Below, one piece after another: positions 1 to 12,041 of a DNA stretch of 64,000 nucleotides. Every line of letters starts with the position of its first letter. Position 1 is the stretch's first letter. A model generated the notes under the pieces. The model did not search any database and was not told where the DNA came from. It worked only from the letters and a program-made list of their open reading frames with translations. Made by a program: the position numbers and the translations under genes. This stretch comes from Ariolimax columbianus (Eukaryota > Mollusca > Gastropoda > Stylommatophora > Arionidae), in the NCBI GenBank assembly GCA_036924085.1, contig JAVGWX010000003.1:127764974-127828973 (forward strand). Reading direction: 5' to 3'.

Positions 1-345
1 TCCATTTGACTCTATCCTCTGCAGTTCTCTTCATTTGAGCATAAGCTCGTACTTTAATTTCCCTGCATGCCTGAGATGTAAAAGTGAGTCTTGGTCGCCC
101 CGGTCCTCTTTTTCTTTGAATCTTGCCCTATAGCATCACCTGTAGAAGACTTTCATGTCTCATATTATGACCCAGCCAACTCAACCGACGATTTTGTATC
201 ATATGCATCAATTTGTTCTTGTGCGCCAACTTCAGTAAGTACATTGTCATTAGATCTTATTTCTGTCCAGCTCACGTTTTCCATTCTATGGTAGCACCAC
301 ATTTCAAACACTTTAAATTTTATTTAATCCTTCTTCGCTAGAGAC
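1..345 (-). mobile_element. LINE 3' coding end, antisense, cut by window edge
   Basis: Read on the minus strand this encodes the C-terminal tail typical of LINE polyproteins: MWCYHRMENVSWTEI, RLSWLGHNMRHESLLQVML, then GRPRLTFTSQACREIK and AEDRVKW. The frame changes at least twice and stops intervene, so it is a dead copy. The same C-terminal block recurs, more decayed, at 60285-60530. A GxPR...W box of this kind follows the RT domain in many RTE-like and related non-LTR elements; the clade is not certain. Confidence 0.75.
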
Positions 346-959
346 CATGTTTTATCCCCAATACAGTGCAATCTGCCATATACGAGTAGCGATTTTTCTT
401 CTTCTCAGTTTCAAATCTGGGAAGAGTAAGCTAAAAGAAAACTGGAATAAGTCACTTTGGAATAGACGGCCATACACTAGAGGCCACATTCCTTATTGAT
501 CTAGGGACACCTGTCGATAGATTGTCCTTGTTACAGAGCCATGCATTTTTCAAAAACTAATGTCTCATTTCTGAACAAAAGCTTCAACAGTTACATTTGG
601 GAAGAAGCACGCGGGTTCTTGGTTGAAACCATACAGACATGAAGCTGCAAACAGTAAGCACAACATAGTTCGTTATGATCAAATGTCTGGTAACCATATG
701 AAAGTCTACGTAGTCGTCTAACTCTAGACAGCCTTATAATGTTTTTAGTAGTCTTCTTTAGTAGCCAGGTCTGGAATGGACGTCCCATTTGTAAAGGGAA
801 AGTGAAGCGTCTGATATAGCCTCTTTTTTCCAGGTGTAGAGATCGCTGCTGGATTCACTGTTTAACTTGCCGTTCAGGAGTGTCCATGCCAATGGTCTCT
901 TCTACATTATTGTGTATCCAGCAGCACCTTTATGAGGGGCCCCATGTTTCTTACAGAGC
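346..959. other. No gene recognised
   Basis: Mixed-composition DNA with no convincing coding, RNA or repeat structure visible by eye. Confidence 0.5.
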
Positions 960-1480
960 CGGCTGTTGGGCACGACCGACTACCCGGTGGTATAACTCGG
1001 CGGGTAGATTGGGCTCATTAGCCTTGGTTGGCAGTCAACCTAAGAAAAGATAAACTCTTACTTTAAACCCGGGTAGACGAAGCTCTGTTAGCCTGTTCAG
1101 GCAGTTCGCCTGGTTGAGGAGGAACTCTGATTTTAAACCCACAAGTCCCAGAGAGTGCTGACATGTCTTGGGATGATGATAGTAACATCGGATGTCTCGA
1201 ATAATAAGCATTTGCGGGCAGCAACTCCACTGCCTTGTGGAAACCTCGGGAGAGAGTATGGCTACGGGAGTAAACCCAGACAGAAAATCCGGAGTGATGG
1301 CACCTAAGGCGGATGGTTTCAAAATTGCGAACTGATTTCGGCAGCTTCTGCAGCTGAACTGGAGTCAAATTGTCATACTTTGCATTTCTTTGGATTACGC
1401 CAGCGAGACCAGGGGGATCCTGCAGTTTTGACAGTCCGGGGTCTCCATATTTAGCGCCCAGGCTTGCGATTTGAGAGGCT
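960..1480 (+). mobile_element. 5' leader of an RTE-like LINE (solo fragment)
   Basis: This contains the block cactgccttgtggaaacctc ... gggagtaaaccc ... aatccggagtgatggcacctaag. The same ordered block precedes the endonuclease of the LINE at 35745-38645 (cactgccttgtgagatacc ... ggagtaaaccc). Repeated phrases (ctcattagccttggttggcag; aactctgattttaaaccc) resemble untranslated leaders of this LINE group. No endonuclease or RT follows; the fragment ends at a minisatellite. Confidence 0.6.
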
Positions 1481-1554
1481 ACTCACAGTGTGCCACGCGC
1501 GTGGTCTGCAATAACTGAAACACCTATATAAGATTCCAATACGCTAGCCACCTT

Positions 1555-2340
1555 CCAGTACTCTAATAACTGCAATACTTTAACTAACCGTCCAGTACTT
1601 TAACTAACCGTCCAGTACTTTAACTAACCGTCCAGTACTTTAACTAACCTTCCAATACTTTAACTAACCTTCCAATACTTTAACTAACCTTCCAATACTT
1701 TAACTAACCTTCCAATACTTTAACTAACCTTCCAATACTTTAACTAACCTTCCAATACTTTAACTAACCTTCCAATACTTTAACTAACCTTCCAGTACTT
1801 TAACTAACCTTCCAATACTTTAACTAACCTTCCAATACTTTAACTAACCTTCCAATACTTTAACTAACCTTCCAATACTTTAACTAACCTTCCAATACTT
1901 TAACTAACCTTCCAATACTTTAACTAACCTTCCAATACTTTAACTAACCTTCCAATACTTTAACTAACCTTCCAATACTTTAACTAACCTTCCAATACTT
2001 TAACTAACCTTCCAATACTTTAACTAACCTTCCAATACTTTAACTAACCTTCCAATACTTAATGTAACCTTCCAATAGTCAAATTACCCTTCTAATACTC
2101 TAAGTAACTTTCCAATACTCTAATTAACCTTTCAATACACTACCTAGCCTTCCAATACTCTAAGTAACTTTCCAATACTCTAATTAATCTCCAATTACTC
2201 TAAGTAACCTTCCAATATTGTAAGTATCTATCCAATACTCTAAGTAGTCTTCCATTACTCTAAATATCCTTTCAATACCCTAACCTTCCAAATACCCTAA
2301 CCTTCCAATACTCTAAGTAACTTTCATTTGAACTGATACG
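1555..2340. repeat. 20-bp minisatellite, taactaaccttccaatactt
   Basis: From about 1575 to 2060 the 20-bp unit repeats some 25 times with almost no change; the first few copies read taactaaccgtccagtactt. From 2060 to 2330 the copies decay (ctaagtaactttccaatact and similar). This gradient from homogeneous core to degenerate edge is typical of unequal exchange. It is not telomeric and not coding. Confidence 0.97.
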
Positions 2341-3045
2341 CTAGTGCAGTCAAGCACAACATACTGATAAGGTTCTCGCGTCAGGATCAGGCCATGGCCA
2401 TCTGTAGTTTAGAAGGCTGAAGGATTCATTGGGAAAATACCTACGAAGAGTCGCATGTAGCGGCCAACTAAATTACAAAACTCAACAGCACTCATAGTGT
2501 GCCAAGGTTTATAATCAATCCATACATCATCCACATAGAGAAATAAAACAAATAACCGTACAAATCACAACAAATCACTTTTGAGAGTGATCCTTTTACA
2601 GTATCCTGCCTTGAAACAAACTGATTACCCATCTTCTTTTATATACGGTTTAAAACAACCAGCGCTTCTAATGAAACTAATCTTTTGAAATGATTACCCT
2701 TTTCATGACAGTGAGTATTTTTGGAAATAATGTTCCCCATTTTTTACGAAATCAGTTTCAACCCAAAGCCCACAGGTTTTGAACAGTTATGTCAGCCTTT
2801 GGTACGTTCCATGTGTAGTTAAAAAGTGTGTGAGCAAGTACATAGGTGTAACAGATCAAGCAAAAGAGATTAGGGCCGGGGACCAATTTTCTGTGGACAA
2901 AAAAAGTATTGCGGAGGGATTGACGATGGTGGATAAACCTAGGATAAACACAACCCCGTCGTCAAACGCCTGTATATATATATATATATCATCATCAATC
3001 CAGTAGCCTAGAAGATCTTTTAGGAACCGTTATTGTTGTTTGTCA
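2341..3045. other. No gene recognised; short (TA)n
   Basis: AT-rich sequence. The only structure seen is a (TA)n run near 2970-2989 preceded by gcctgtata, a junction that also occurs at 15063. A short plus-strand frame at 2779-3006 has no recognisable similarity. Confidence 0.5.
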
Positions 3046-3556
3046 AACACGACATATATCTCGATTTTTCGTCGGGGTATTAGTTTCAACTATAGATCTT
3101 CTCGTCCACTCTTTTATATTGTATCTCTATTTTTTGTCTCCCTCTCCTACGCTTCCCAGGCACAGTGCCTTGCATGGCAGGATGGTCTTGGTCAGCCCCA
3201 CCGATCGTGACATATGTCCATACCATGTACATTTTTGTGCTTTTACTATAGTCAATAGGTTTTTATATTGATCTAACTTCTTCCTAACAATTTCAAGAAC
3301 ACTCTCGTTTGTAATGCGATCCAAATATAAAATTCCAAGAATTCTTCGCAAGCATCTTATTTTCATTGAGTGAGCACATTTTACGTTTTAGGGCAGCCAA
3401 CAGAGTCCAAGTCTCGCACGTGTAGAGGTATACCGAAAGAAATCTCGTATACATTAAAATCAGCTTCGTTTTATGGCTAATATTTCTGTCTTTCCAGATG
3501 ATTCGCAGTCTTGTCACGGCGACCATGGCCATCGCTGTTCTTGGCTGAATCTCCAT
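3046..3556 (-). mobile_element. LINE RT C-terminal region, antisense, frameshifted
   Basis: Minus-strand frames encode RIIWKDRNISHKTKLILMY, LYTCETWTLLAALKRK, CLRRILGILYLDRITNES, TWYGHMSRSVGLTKTIL and RYNIKEWTRRSIVET in the order expected after the RT palm of RTE-like LINEs. The frame shifts near 3360 and again near 3130. It is the 3' part of the same kind of element whose 5' part lies at 61240-64000. A 33-base G run abuts its upstream side. Confidence 0.85.
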
Positions 3557-3576
3557 TCACGGCAAAACCTAAAGGT

Positions 3577-3609
<33 letters not shown>
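3577..3609. repeat. Homopolymer G33
   Basis: An uninterrupted run of 33 G on the plus strand. The exact length is likely unreliable in any assembly. Confidence 0.9.
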
Positions 3610-3610
<1 letters not shown>

Positions 3611-4218
3611 GTGCCACCTAGAATTTGGTCAAAATGCGTTTTGTTTGGTAAATAGAATTTATGTGGGACTGTTGGAAATGTATAATCAATCTTCTTTCAA
3701 ATACAACTTGAATTGAATGTATAGAATCAGTAGTTTTTAAGATATAGACTGTCAAACAGGCCTAGTGTCAGTCAAATAAATCATGAAATAAAATTCAAAA
3801 TGGCTGTCAGTTACTAGTTTCAAATTATGGCTCCCCTAGAATTTAGTTATCATAACAAACAATGAGAGTTTTTCAAGCTCCCCTTGAAAAATAATAATAT
3901 AATGAGTACTCCCCACTTAATGATAATGGCACGATATGTTAGTCACAATTTTCGCTTTTGCAAATTGTAATTTTCAAAGAAAATACTTTTGTGAAAATTT
4001 TGAGAAATAAAACCATGTGATTCGAAGATAGAAAGAAAGTTAATAGGAAACATAAGTTATATTATGATAGGTCTAACCAAAAAAACAACAAAAAAAAACA
4101 AAAAAAAAACAACAAAAGATTTCAAACTATGTGACAATTTAATTAGTGGACAGCAGGTTAGGCCAGTGATTACGTTCTGGTAAACTTAACAATATCAATG
4201 TTGAATCTTTTAAAAGTT
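3610..4218. other. No gene recognised; A-rich
   Basis: AT-rich sequence with a long A/C-interrupted tract (aaaaaacaacaaaaaaaaacaaa) near 4080-4117. No coding or RNA signal was seen. Confidence 0.5.
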
Positions 4219-4446
4219 CACTGATCCCGCCCACTCGATCAGAAATAAAGAGATGGAAATTGTATGACCTTGTGAGTCAGATTCAATTTTTAAGTGAAGA
4301 TGACAATGTTCATGAAGAGCTGGATAGAAAACAGAATAATTGGCATTTGAATACCAATTTGAAAAAGAAGATAATTACAGAACATGTTTGTCACTTTTGT
4401 TATTCCAATGCCCAATTTGCTAGAAACAGAGAGGAATGGTCTAGGA
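4219..4446 (+). CDS. Possible orphan exon, unrecognised protein
   Basis: An open frame running from about 4219 to 4446 encodes EIKRWKLYDLVSQIQFLSED, ELDRKQNNWHLNTNLKK and EHVCHFCYSNAQFARNREEW, with balanced, protein-like composition and no low complexity. A near-perfect donor, gtgagt, follows at 4447. Upstream cag/aag acceptor candidates exist near 4206-4239 but have weak pyrimidine tracts. I do not recognise the family. It may be an exon of a gene extending beyond the window, a remnant of an unclassified element, or chance. Confidence 0.3.
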
Positions 4447-4639
4447 AGTGAGTTTGAGTTTCATTGTAGCAGAAACAATTATAATATACATCATTTTCTT
4501 CATGTAATCAAATAAATATGAGTAATTTTTGTTAGTGAATTCAATAAACAGGTGGACTGAATTATCTTGAAATTTTGTCCGAAGAATAAGAATCATGGTC
4601 TAACTTTTGTGAAAGCTGTTGTTGCTTGTGCAGTTTCTG

Positions 4640-4915
4640 TTTATAATGATGGGACGCAATCTCTGTTGGTAATGATGGGACAAAATCTCTGTTGGTAATG
4701 ATGGGACGCAATCTCTGTTGGTAATGATGGGACAAAATCTCTGTTGGTAATGATGGGACAAAATCTCTGTTGGTAATGATGGGACAAAATCTCTGTTGGT
4801 AATGATGGGACAAAATCTCTGTTGGTAATGATGGGACAAAATCTCTGTTGGTAATGATGGGACAAAATCTCTGTTGGTAATGATGGGGCAAAATCTCTGT
4901 TGGTAATGGATGAAA
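4640..4915. repeat. 26-bp minisatellite, caaaatctctgttggtaatgatggga
   Basis: About ten copies with few substitutions (caaaat/cgcaat). Because 26 is not a multiple of three and no frame of the unit contains a stop on the minus strand, all three minus frames stay open and repeat the same 26-residue cycle. A long minus-strand frame here is therefore an artefact. Confidence 0.95.
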
Positions 4916-6690
4916 TGGAATTACATACTTGCAGGTATCTGAGAGAGTCATGTGAACACAAGAACATTTTGTCGCAACAAAGGAACTCAGAGAAAAGCTA
5001 TTAAGGCATCTTTTAATGCCAAGAGGGCGAAAATAAGGAGGAAATTTGTACTGGATGATTGACAAGGGGATACTGAAAGGTTTATATATCAGGTTGTAGG
5101 TCATTGATAAGAATCAAGGTATTTACTAATCACAAAATGGTAACAAATAATGTTCTAATCTTTTTGCTGAACACCACAATGTACAGACAGTTTGTGGGAT
5201 AACTATTTTATTTGTAAAGCGATTGTCCTGCAACTTAGCACATATATACTAAAGAACCAAAGAACCATGGCTTAGTTGTGAAATATGGAAATCAAGCCAT
5301 CTTACAATGTGTAATAGTATTATTTGGAATATCACATTTTAAAACAAAATTGAGTAAATATTTGAATTTCTATAAAAACACAATCGTGAAAGATGTAGCT
5401 CTGGCTGTAGTGTATAATGAAGGGATAATCCTGAACTGCATTATAAGAAAAAAATGAAGTATGTATGATCAATTGCACAGTAGAAATTATATACGGAGTT
5501 TTGTCATTTTTTCAAATATAAATTTTCGGTATTCAAAACAAAATTACGTTTTAAATTAACATTTGGAATGCTATATAACAATACAAAATGTCATGGTGTA
5601 GATTGATCATCCTTATAGCACCTACTCAACTTTTATATGGATATATCAAATTACAATAAAGTTACAACAATTATTAAAATAATACCCCTGACTAGGTGTT
5701 ACTACTTAAAGGACAAGATGCAACTGAAATTAAAACTTTCAAACTATGCGATATGAAAGAACTAAAGTATGCAGGCTTCTCAAATATAAACAATTATTAT
5801 TAGGCATAATGTAAGGACCATGCCTTGAAAGAAAAAGAGAGCTAATGAAAAAACGGTGGAATGTCGTTCATTCTTCCGAGATCAGTCATCAATGTGTTGG
5901 AATCATCCGATTAGCAATTAACCTACCTATTTGCTTTCCGAGAAGTTGAAGTTTCCATCACCTTCGCAAAACGGTCATATTCAGGGCCACCCCACTCAGC
6001 TAGAAGATGGATCTTAGAACTGAATTATAACCATTTATTGTTCGCTCCAGTGTCTATTTATAAAACTAGACCAATCCCTCTAAAACCATACTTAATATGT
6101 TCTATATACCGTGTGCTTTTTCATTTTCACACATCTATTTCTACGAAATGCTCAGTTACTTCTTACAGCTCTTAAAACATATGAACTACATTACAAAAGG
6201 GCATTATGTGGAACCTAATGTAGAAAACCTAATTTAAATTGGAGAGACGCCTATGCGTAAATAAAGATATTAAAAAAGAATTTACAGTAAATTGTTTTCT
6301 CAAGGGAAAACATAATTCCTTTGCTAGCACATATCAAAAAACCACCCACTTTAAGAAAATTGCACTAGCTGACACAATGTAAATGATTAAGTCATTAGGA
6401 CATTGAAAAGGTAAGTTCATGTGCAAAAAATCGCGCATATCGGTGTAAGGGTTATCCAGATATTAGGCGGCTATTTACGTCAACCATTGTGAAACGGACA
6501 ATAGTTGACACATGACAGTTTCGTCATTTTATCGTCAGCCTTTCAAGGGATTTTTCCACTGAGTCCGTAGTCCTTCATCAGGCACAATACACAGACTAAG
6601 ACCACTGTCCCTCTTTCATGTATAGTTCTCTGGAAACAGGCTGTTTTTAAGGCAGAATGGCTGACAAGATGTGGATTGATATGATCCCCA
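4916..6690. other. No gene recognised
   Basis: AT-rich intergenic-type DNA with no recognisable coding, RNA or tandem structure. Confidence 0.5.
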
Positions 6691-6695
6691 TATTA

Positions 6696-6871
6696 GTGAG
6701 CGCTACGCAGATGAAACCAAACACAGTACAACCGTCTGGAGAGCCGCGGCTTACCTTCATCAGCATGCTCGGGATGTGAGAAAATCTACTACAACACGCC
6801 ACTTAACGTTCTTTTCAGGGCGCATAAAAGAGTAAACCTACTCATTGTGGACATTAAACAACAACAACAAC
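6696..6871 (+). mobile_element. Dispersed repeat with (CAA)n tail, copy 1
   Basis: Shares ordered blocks with 30505-30668: cgcagatgaaaccaa, aaccgtctgg, ccttcatcagca, ggatgtgagraaa, ttaacgt(t/c)cttttcagggcgca, aagagtaaa and tactcattgtgg, then (CAA)n. The position of the microsatellite at the end suggests the 3' end of a non-LTR element or SINE. No known family is assigned. Confidence 0.75.
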
Positions 6872-6873
6872 AA

Positions 6874-7026
6874 TAACAAATAACTTTCATTATTCTGAAT
6901 AGTCTTACATTGCGCTACAACAACAATAACAAAAAACTTTCATTATTCTGAATAGTCTTACATTGCGCTACAACAACAATAACAAATAACTTTCATTATT
7001 CTGAATAGTCTTACATTGCGCTAAGT
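6874..7026. repeat. 53-bp tandem triplication grown from the (CAA)n tail
   Basis: Three copies of taacaaataactttcattattctgaatag...gcgctacaacaacaa, starting at 6874, 6927 and 6980. The unit ends in caacaacaa, so it contains part of the preceding repeat's tail plus flanking sequence. Confidence 0.93.
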
Positions 7027-7029
7027 AAC

Positions 7030-8422
7030 CTTTCAACATCCAATATTTTAAATTATCCAAACGAAAACTCTAAACAGACTTCAATTAAATGTACAAGCAG
7101 CCAACAACCTTGTGCTATATTATGTGTCTTTGAGCTGATAATATCAAATAATCACAGTTATATGGCTGGCTAGAAAATACACAGCTAATTCAAAGGGCAC
7201 TAGCGTTGCTAATGGATCTTTTATAGCAGAAAATAGACAAGGTTAGGGGCTAAGGCTTGGACAGTCAGTTATGTCGCCATTGATCGTTACATCCCTGTAA
7301 AAGCTGTAACTGGAAATGTGAACGATAGTTCGTGTTGAAATGGATAATATAGAAATGTTCAAGGCTATAAAAGACCTTAGACATCTAGAAACACAGTATT
7401 ACGGTTTCCAGGGATTAGTCCTCGCCATCTTGTTGTCATTAACCGACTCGTTCGTTAGCGTATAACCCTTACCTTCACGAACAAAATATTTACAGTTTTA
7501 TTTTTTGGTTCGTTTTAATGATAATTTGGCGCGCATCTTTAATTGACAGAAAATAGACAGAAAAGTTTAGATAAAAACATAGTCCTTTCGTAAACTGGTG
7601 ATTGCATCTAGTATTTAATTGAATAAAAGGGTCACATTTGCTCTAAATATTTAATTCGAGAATGCCTCTTCACAACCAAAATAAAAACAAAAAAATTTAT
7701 TATATATTTGCTGAAATTCTGCATACCATTTTTCATCCATTTGAAATCTTTACTCGACTCAACTAAGTCTCATATGTGATGGAATGCTGTCAAACTAAAT
7801 ACCAATGGTGATCGAAGACAAAAATTGAAAAAAAGACATTACCACACAGTTCTGTTTTTAAGTAAAAACTGGGGCTTAGAATTCTTATGTTTACATATTG
7901 TCAAATAAAAAAAGGAACAAATGAATGTTAGCCTCCATTACGTCTGATCGAGGTTTCAGTCCCGACACAATTCGCATCCAAAAATCAATACAACATTCCT
8001 GGCGCCATTAATTGAATGTTGCTATCTCGTTTCTAAATAACTTCTGCGTGACCTGTACAAATGTCTGCCGCAGTGCGGGAAGATAGAATTGAGACTAATT
8101 TGAGAAGAAAGTGTACAGCCATGTCGGTGCCGGAACTTGACAAAACAATATGTCTGTGATACGAAAGTTTGGCGCGAGTATCGAAACAGCTATAATGTTC
8201 GAAGGTCAACAATGCACTAGCCAAGAAATAGGGAGTATAAATATGCACGCTCCAAGTTCGATCTGCCGACATTGTTTTTGTATCGCCTCAATGCAAATTC
8301 CGAGTGGTTTCAATACGAGATCTGCATGTGAGGCGGAGACGAGAATAGGACGTCGCAATGAGATTATGGAGTCTTTAACACATAACATCGCATGCTTGAC
8401 AATTCACATAGGTATAAGTTCT
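7030..8422. other. No gene recognised
   Basis: AT-rich DNA. Short frames around 8033-8420 show no family resemblance. The stretch ends at the target-site duplication of the LINE that starts at 8437. Confidence 0.5.
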
Positions 8423-8436
8423 GCTGAGTGCGTAAT
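8423..8436. repeat. Target-site duplication of the 8.4-12.9 kb LINE, left copy
   Basis: GCTGAGTGCGTAAT, directly abutting the (GGTT)4 tail and identical to 12911-12924. Confidence 0.7.
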
Positions 8437-10531
8437 GGTTGGTTGGTTGGTTATTGATTCAGCGGCCTATGGGCTCCTGCCCTTTGGCCCAATGTTATAT
8501 AGTGGCATCTGCAAGTGTTTGTAAGCTGGTGTTTAGTTCCGTACAACCAGGCCTCTTTGTTCGCAGTCTTCAGTAGTTGTTTGACTGTCTGTAGGGTTGT
8601 TGGTGTGTATTGTTGTTCTTGACTTGCTCCCTTCTTAGCCAGTCTGCCTGCCTTGTTACTGCGAGGTGTATTTGAGTGACCAGGGATTCATTGTGGTATC
8701 TGACTTTGACTATTCTGACTTCATGAGATGTGAGAAGTTGGTTGGCATCTAGGGATATTTGGGTAAGTTCATCTCTATAGTCATGACCGTCTCCCAGAGT
8801 TTGAAGGGCAGATAATGAGTCTGTAAAGATTACGATGCTTTAGGATTTTGATGGGAAAGCATCAAATACAGTCCTCAAGTGGTACAGAGCTACTTTCAAT
8901 GCTGTTATTTCTGCCTCATAATTTGAACATATCTCCCCACAGGCGTCAAACAGCTCATCAGATGTTCTGTCTTCACACTCTATGTAGACTCTATATCCTG
9001 CTTTAATGGTGGCCTTAAAAGCAGATCCATCAGCATAGACATATATCCATTCTTCTGGTTAGGTGTCAATTGTTCTCTGTGATGCTTTCATAAGACTGAC
9101 TGGATCAGCACTTCTTGTTGTATCATCTGTTAGTTTTATTTGAATTTCTGGCAATATAAAACATGTATGTGGCGGTAAATTTCTTGTTGCACTCTGTGTT
9201 TCTTGTGTTTTGTCTGGGACGTGATATCTGTCTTTAATCTTACTGACGTGGTGGAGGACTGGCTTTTATTTTATTCTCTGCTTTTTCTGCCATTTTTCTA
9301 CAAGTTTTCTATTTGGGTGGTCTTTGCTCATTCTTTTACTCCTCTCATAAACTTCCATAGCAACCACATCTCTTCGCATCTCAAGGGGTTCTACCTTCAT
9401 ATGAATTTCAGATGTCGCAGTGGGTGTCGACCTCTTTGCTCTACTAATAAGGCGCAAGGCATTGTTTGCATTCTGTCCAAAGAATCTAAATTAGTGTGTG
9501 AGCATGTTGTCAAGAGTGCATTGCCGTATTCTAAAGGAGAGAGTACATATCCAAAATACAAGCCTCTCAGAGTGTCATTGTCCGATCCCGATGCTGTACC
9601 AGCGAGCCTCTTCAATAACTGTAGCCGTCTTAATGTTTTATTCTTAACATTTTAAACATGTTTCTTGAGACTGAGCTGTCAATCGAAAGTGACTCCAAGA
9701 TATGTAGGCCCGTCCTCTCTTAGCAATTTCTGTTTGCCGAATCTCAGACTGATATTTTTCTTCGCTACTTTGTGGCTATTGGTAAAGATAGTGTAAAGTC
9801 TTTTCACAGTTTATCTTCAGTTTTCACATTTGACAATCCTCATGCAGTCTTCTCAGGTCTCCATTTAATCTTTATGCACACTTTCTGCATCTTTATGGCT
9901 CTGCCATTACTGCCAAATCATCAGCATACATTCCTTTTTTAACTGTTATGTGCTTGGCCAGGTCATTTATGTAAATGAGAAAGAGAGTGCAGCGCAAAGT
10001 AGAGCCCTGTGGTAAGCCTTTCTCTAAGACTTCTTTAGAGGAGACTGCATTGTTCATCTTTGTCTGGATTGTTCGGTCAATGACGAACTATTTTATCCAG
10101 TTGTACAACTTTCCGCTAATCCCCACGTCAGTCATCTTCACCACGAGACCTTTTCTCCATACTCGATCACAAGCCTGTTGTAAGTCGAAAAAGATTGCTA
10201 CTGTATGTTTCTTATTTTGAAACCCATCGTGAATTTTCTGTGTTAATCTGATAAGCTGGTCATCTGTCCAACTACCTTTTCTTAAGCCTGCCTTTTTAAG
10301 GCAAAGGATTTCTGAACTCTCAAGGAACCAGTAAAGGCGTGCATTGACCATTCTTTCTGTTAATTTTCCAAGGCATGATGTTAATTGGATGGGACGGTAG
10401 CTTTTTGGTTCATCTGGAGGTTTGTTGCCTTTCAGGTTGGGGCTAACATTCGCATTCTTCCAGTCTTTGGGCAGTTGTCCATTTCTCCAAGTCGTGTTTA
10501 TTAACTTGAGGACTGCTTCTTTCCCCAATGC

Positions 10532-10650
10532 GCCCAGGTCAGTTATCATTTCATTATGGATCCTATCTGGCCCAGGTCAGTTATCATTTCATTATCGATC
10601 ATGTCTGACCCAGGTGAGTTATCATTTCATTATGGATCATGTCTGGCCCA
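10532..10650. repeat. 38-bp tandem triplication inside LINE RT
   Basis: Three copies of gcccaggtcagttatcattt...(38 bp) with a few differences. The unit covers codons for the LGPDMIHNEMIT motif just before the RT fingers; 38 is not a multiple of three, so the duplication breaks the frame. Confidence 0.93.
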
Positions 10651-11376
10651 AGAGACTTTCTAAGTTTCAATTTCTTCAGACCTCGTTGAAATTTTTGCAC
10701 AGTGAAGTCATCTTCAAATATGGAGGAACTAGCGGTTGAGGTTTTCTGTTGACGTTTCAAGTGTCCTAGGCGTTCTTTGTCCAACTCAGAAAGCTTTTCT
10801 GCTCTGTTCACAGAGGCAAAGTACCGGTTGAAGTTCACTGCTTTTTTCTAGTCTTCAGTTATTATTCCTCTACCGTCTATCAATGGCTTCGGATTTGTAC
10901 TCCTCCTGTTTCCAGACAAATTATCCATCAATGTCTAGACTTTCTTCTCATTGTGCTTTAGGTCAAGTTTCACACATGTTGAAGGACATTTTTTAATGTT
11001 TTGTATTCTTAACTATGAGTTTGACCTTTGCACATAATTTGTTGTAGAGGATCTTTGATTCTTGTGATGGTGCTCTCTCGATGGCTGTTCTTGCTTCATT
11101 GCTTTCAGATACGACAGATTGCGTTTCTAAAGTGTAGAATGGTTTGTACGACTTCCCAAGCCAGAGAAAGAGAGGTGGGCCCTGTGCAGCAGCGTTGGGG
11201 TAGAGTCTGCATTCTACAATACAGACAAGTTGGTTGCATCACAGAGCTTCTTTATAAATGTTCCTGTACTGTTATGGTCAGTGTAACCCCAACGTGGCGA
11301 GTGTCCCTTGAAGTCACCTGCAAGGTGTGTTTTGTGATATTGTGTTTCATGCAGATCTGGGAGGTTGTAGGACGCC

Positions 11377-11404
11377 TGTGGGGGGGCGGGGGGGGGGGGG
11401 AGGG
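11377..11404. repeat. G-rich tract inside LINE endonuclease
   Basis: Interrupted G run (gtgggggggcggggggggggggagggg) within the endonuclease coding region, adding a Pro-rich insertion to the minus-strand frame. Confidence 0.85.
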
Positions 11405-12030
11405 GCTGTAATTGTTGGATATAGTGTACTTTGATCCAGTGTGTCAGATATCGATTTTCTTTATGTCTGTGGAATGGGCTGTTATATGTATGACATATCC
11501 ACTCACAGGCATAGCTAGTGTATCCTGTCAAGTTCAGGTAAATGTCCTTGTGTAGAGTATCTTGCATTAGAGCCACATGAACCCTGTGGTTGTCCAAAAC
11601 CTTGGCAAGCTCAAGCTTCTTATTTCTCAGGCCACAACTATTTATTTGTAGAACGTTAAATAAAGCTTGTTATCTTGTTTTTGCACGAGCTTCCTCTGAG
11701 GTTTTCTTGTGTTAGTATGTTTATGTTTGTTTCCGGTAATCCTTTTCTCACCCATTGCAACCTGGTCTCCCACTGCCATGCACGGATCTTGATGACCGAG
11801 GCGTCCTCCGAGTTCATTTGTAAAACTTTACAATTTTGTACTTCCCTTATGATTTCATTGTCGGGCTGGTGCGTCTGTGGATTTTCTTCCCACTCCAGGC
11901 AGAAGTCAGAAATGTACTGTCCTGACATTAAGTAATTGAGCGGTGCATTAGCAGCGCTCCAAGTTACCAAAGGCACGGTAAGGTTCACTGTGCCTATTCA
12001 CCGCCACCAATTGTCTCCTGTTTAGTCCGA

Positions 12031-12041
12031 GTTCTCCTTAC
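12031..12041. repeat. SINE target-site duplication, left copy
   Basis: GTTCTCCTTAC, identical to 12401-12411, abutting the (TTC)n tail. Confidence 0.75.

Noticed and set aside
1555..2340. 20-bp array considered as telomeric or subtelomeric repeat
   Set aside because: The unit does not contain the animal telomere hexamer in tandem and lies internally.
4562..5104. Minus-strand 180-codon frame
   Set aside because: Produced by the stop-free 26-bp minisatellite; flanking codons show no family.
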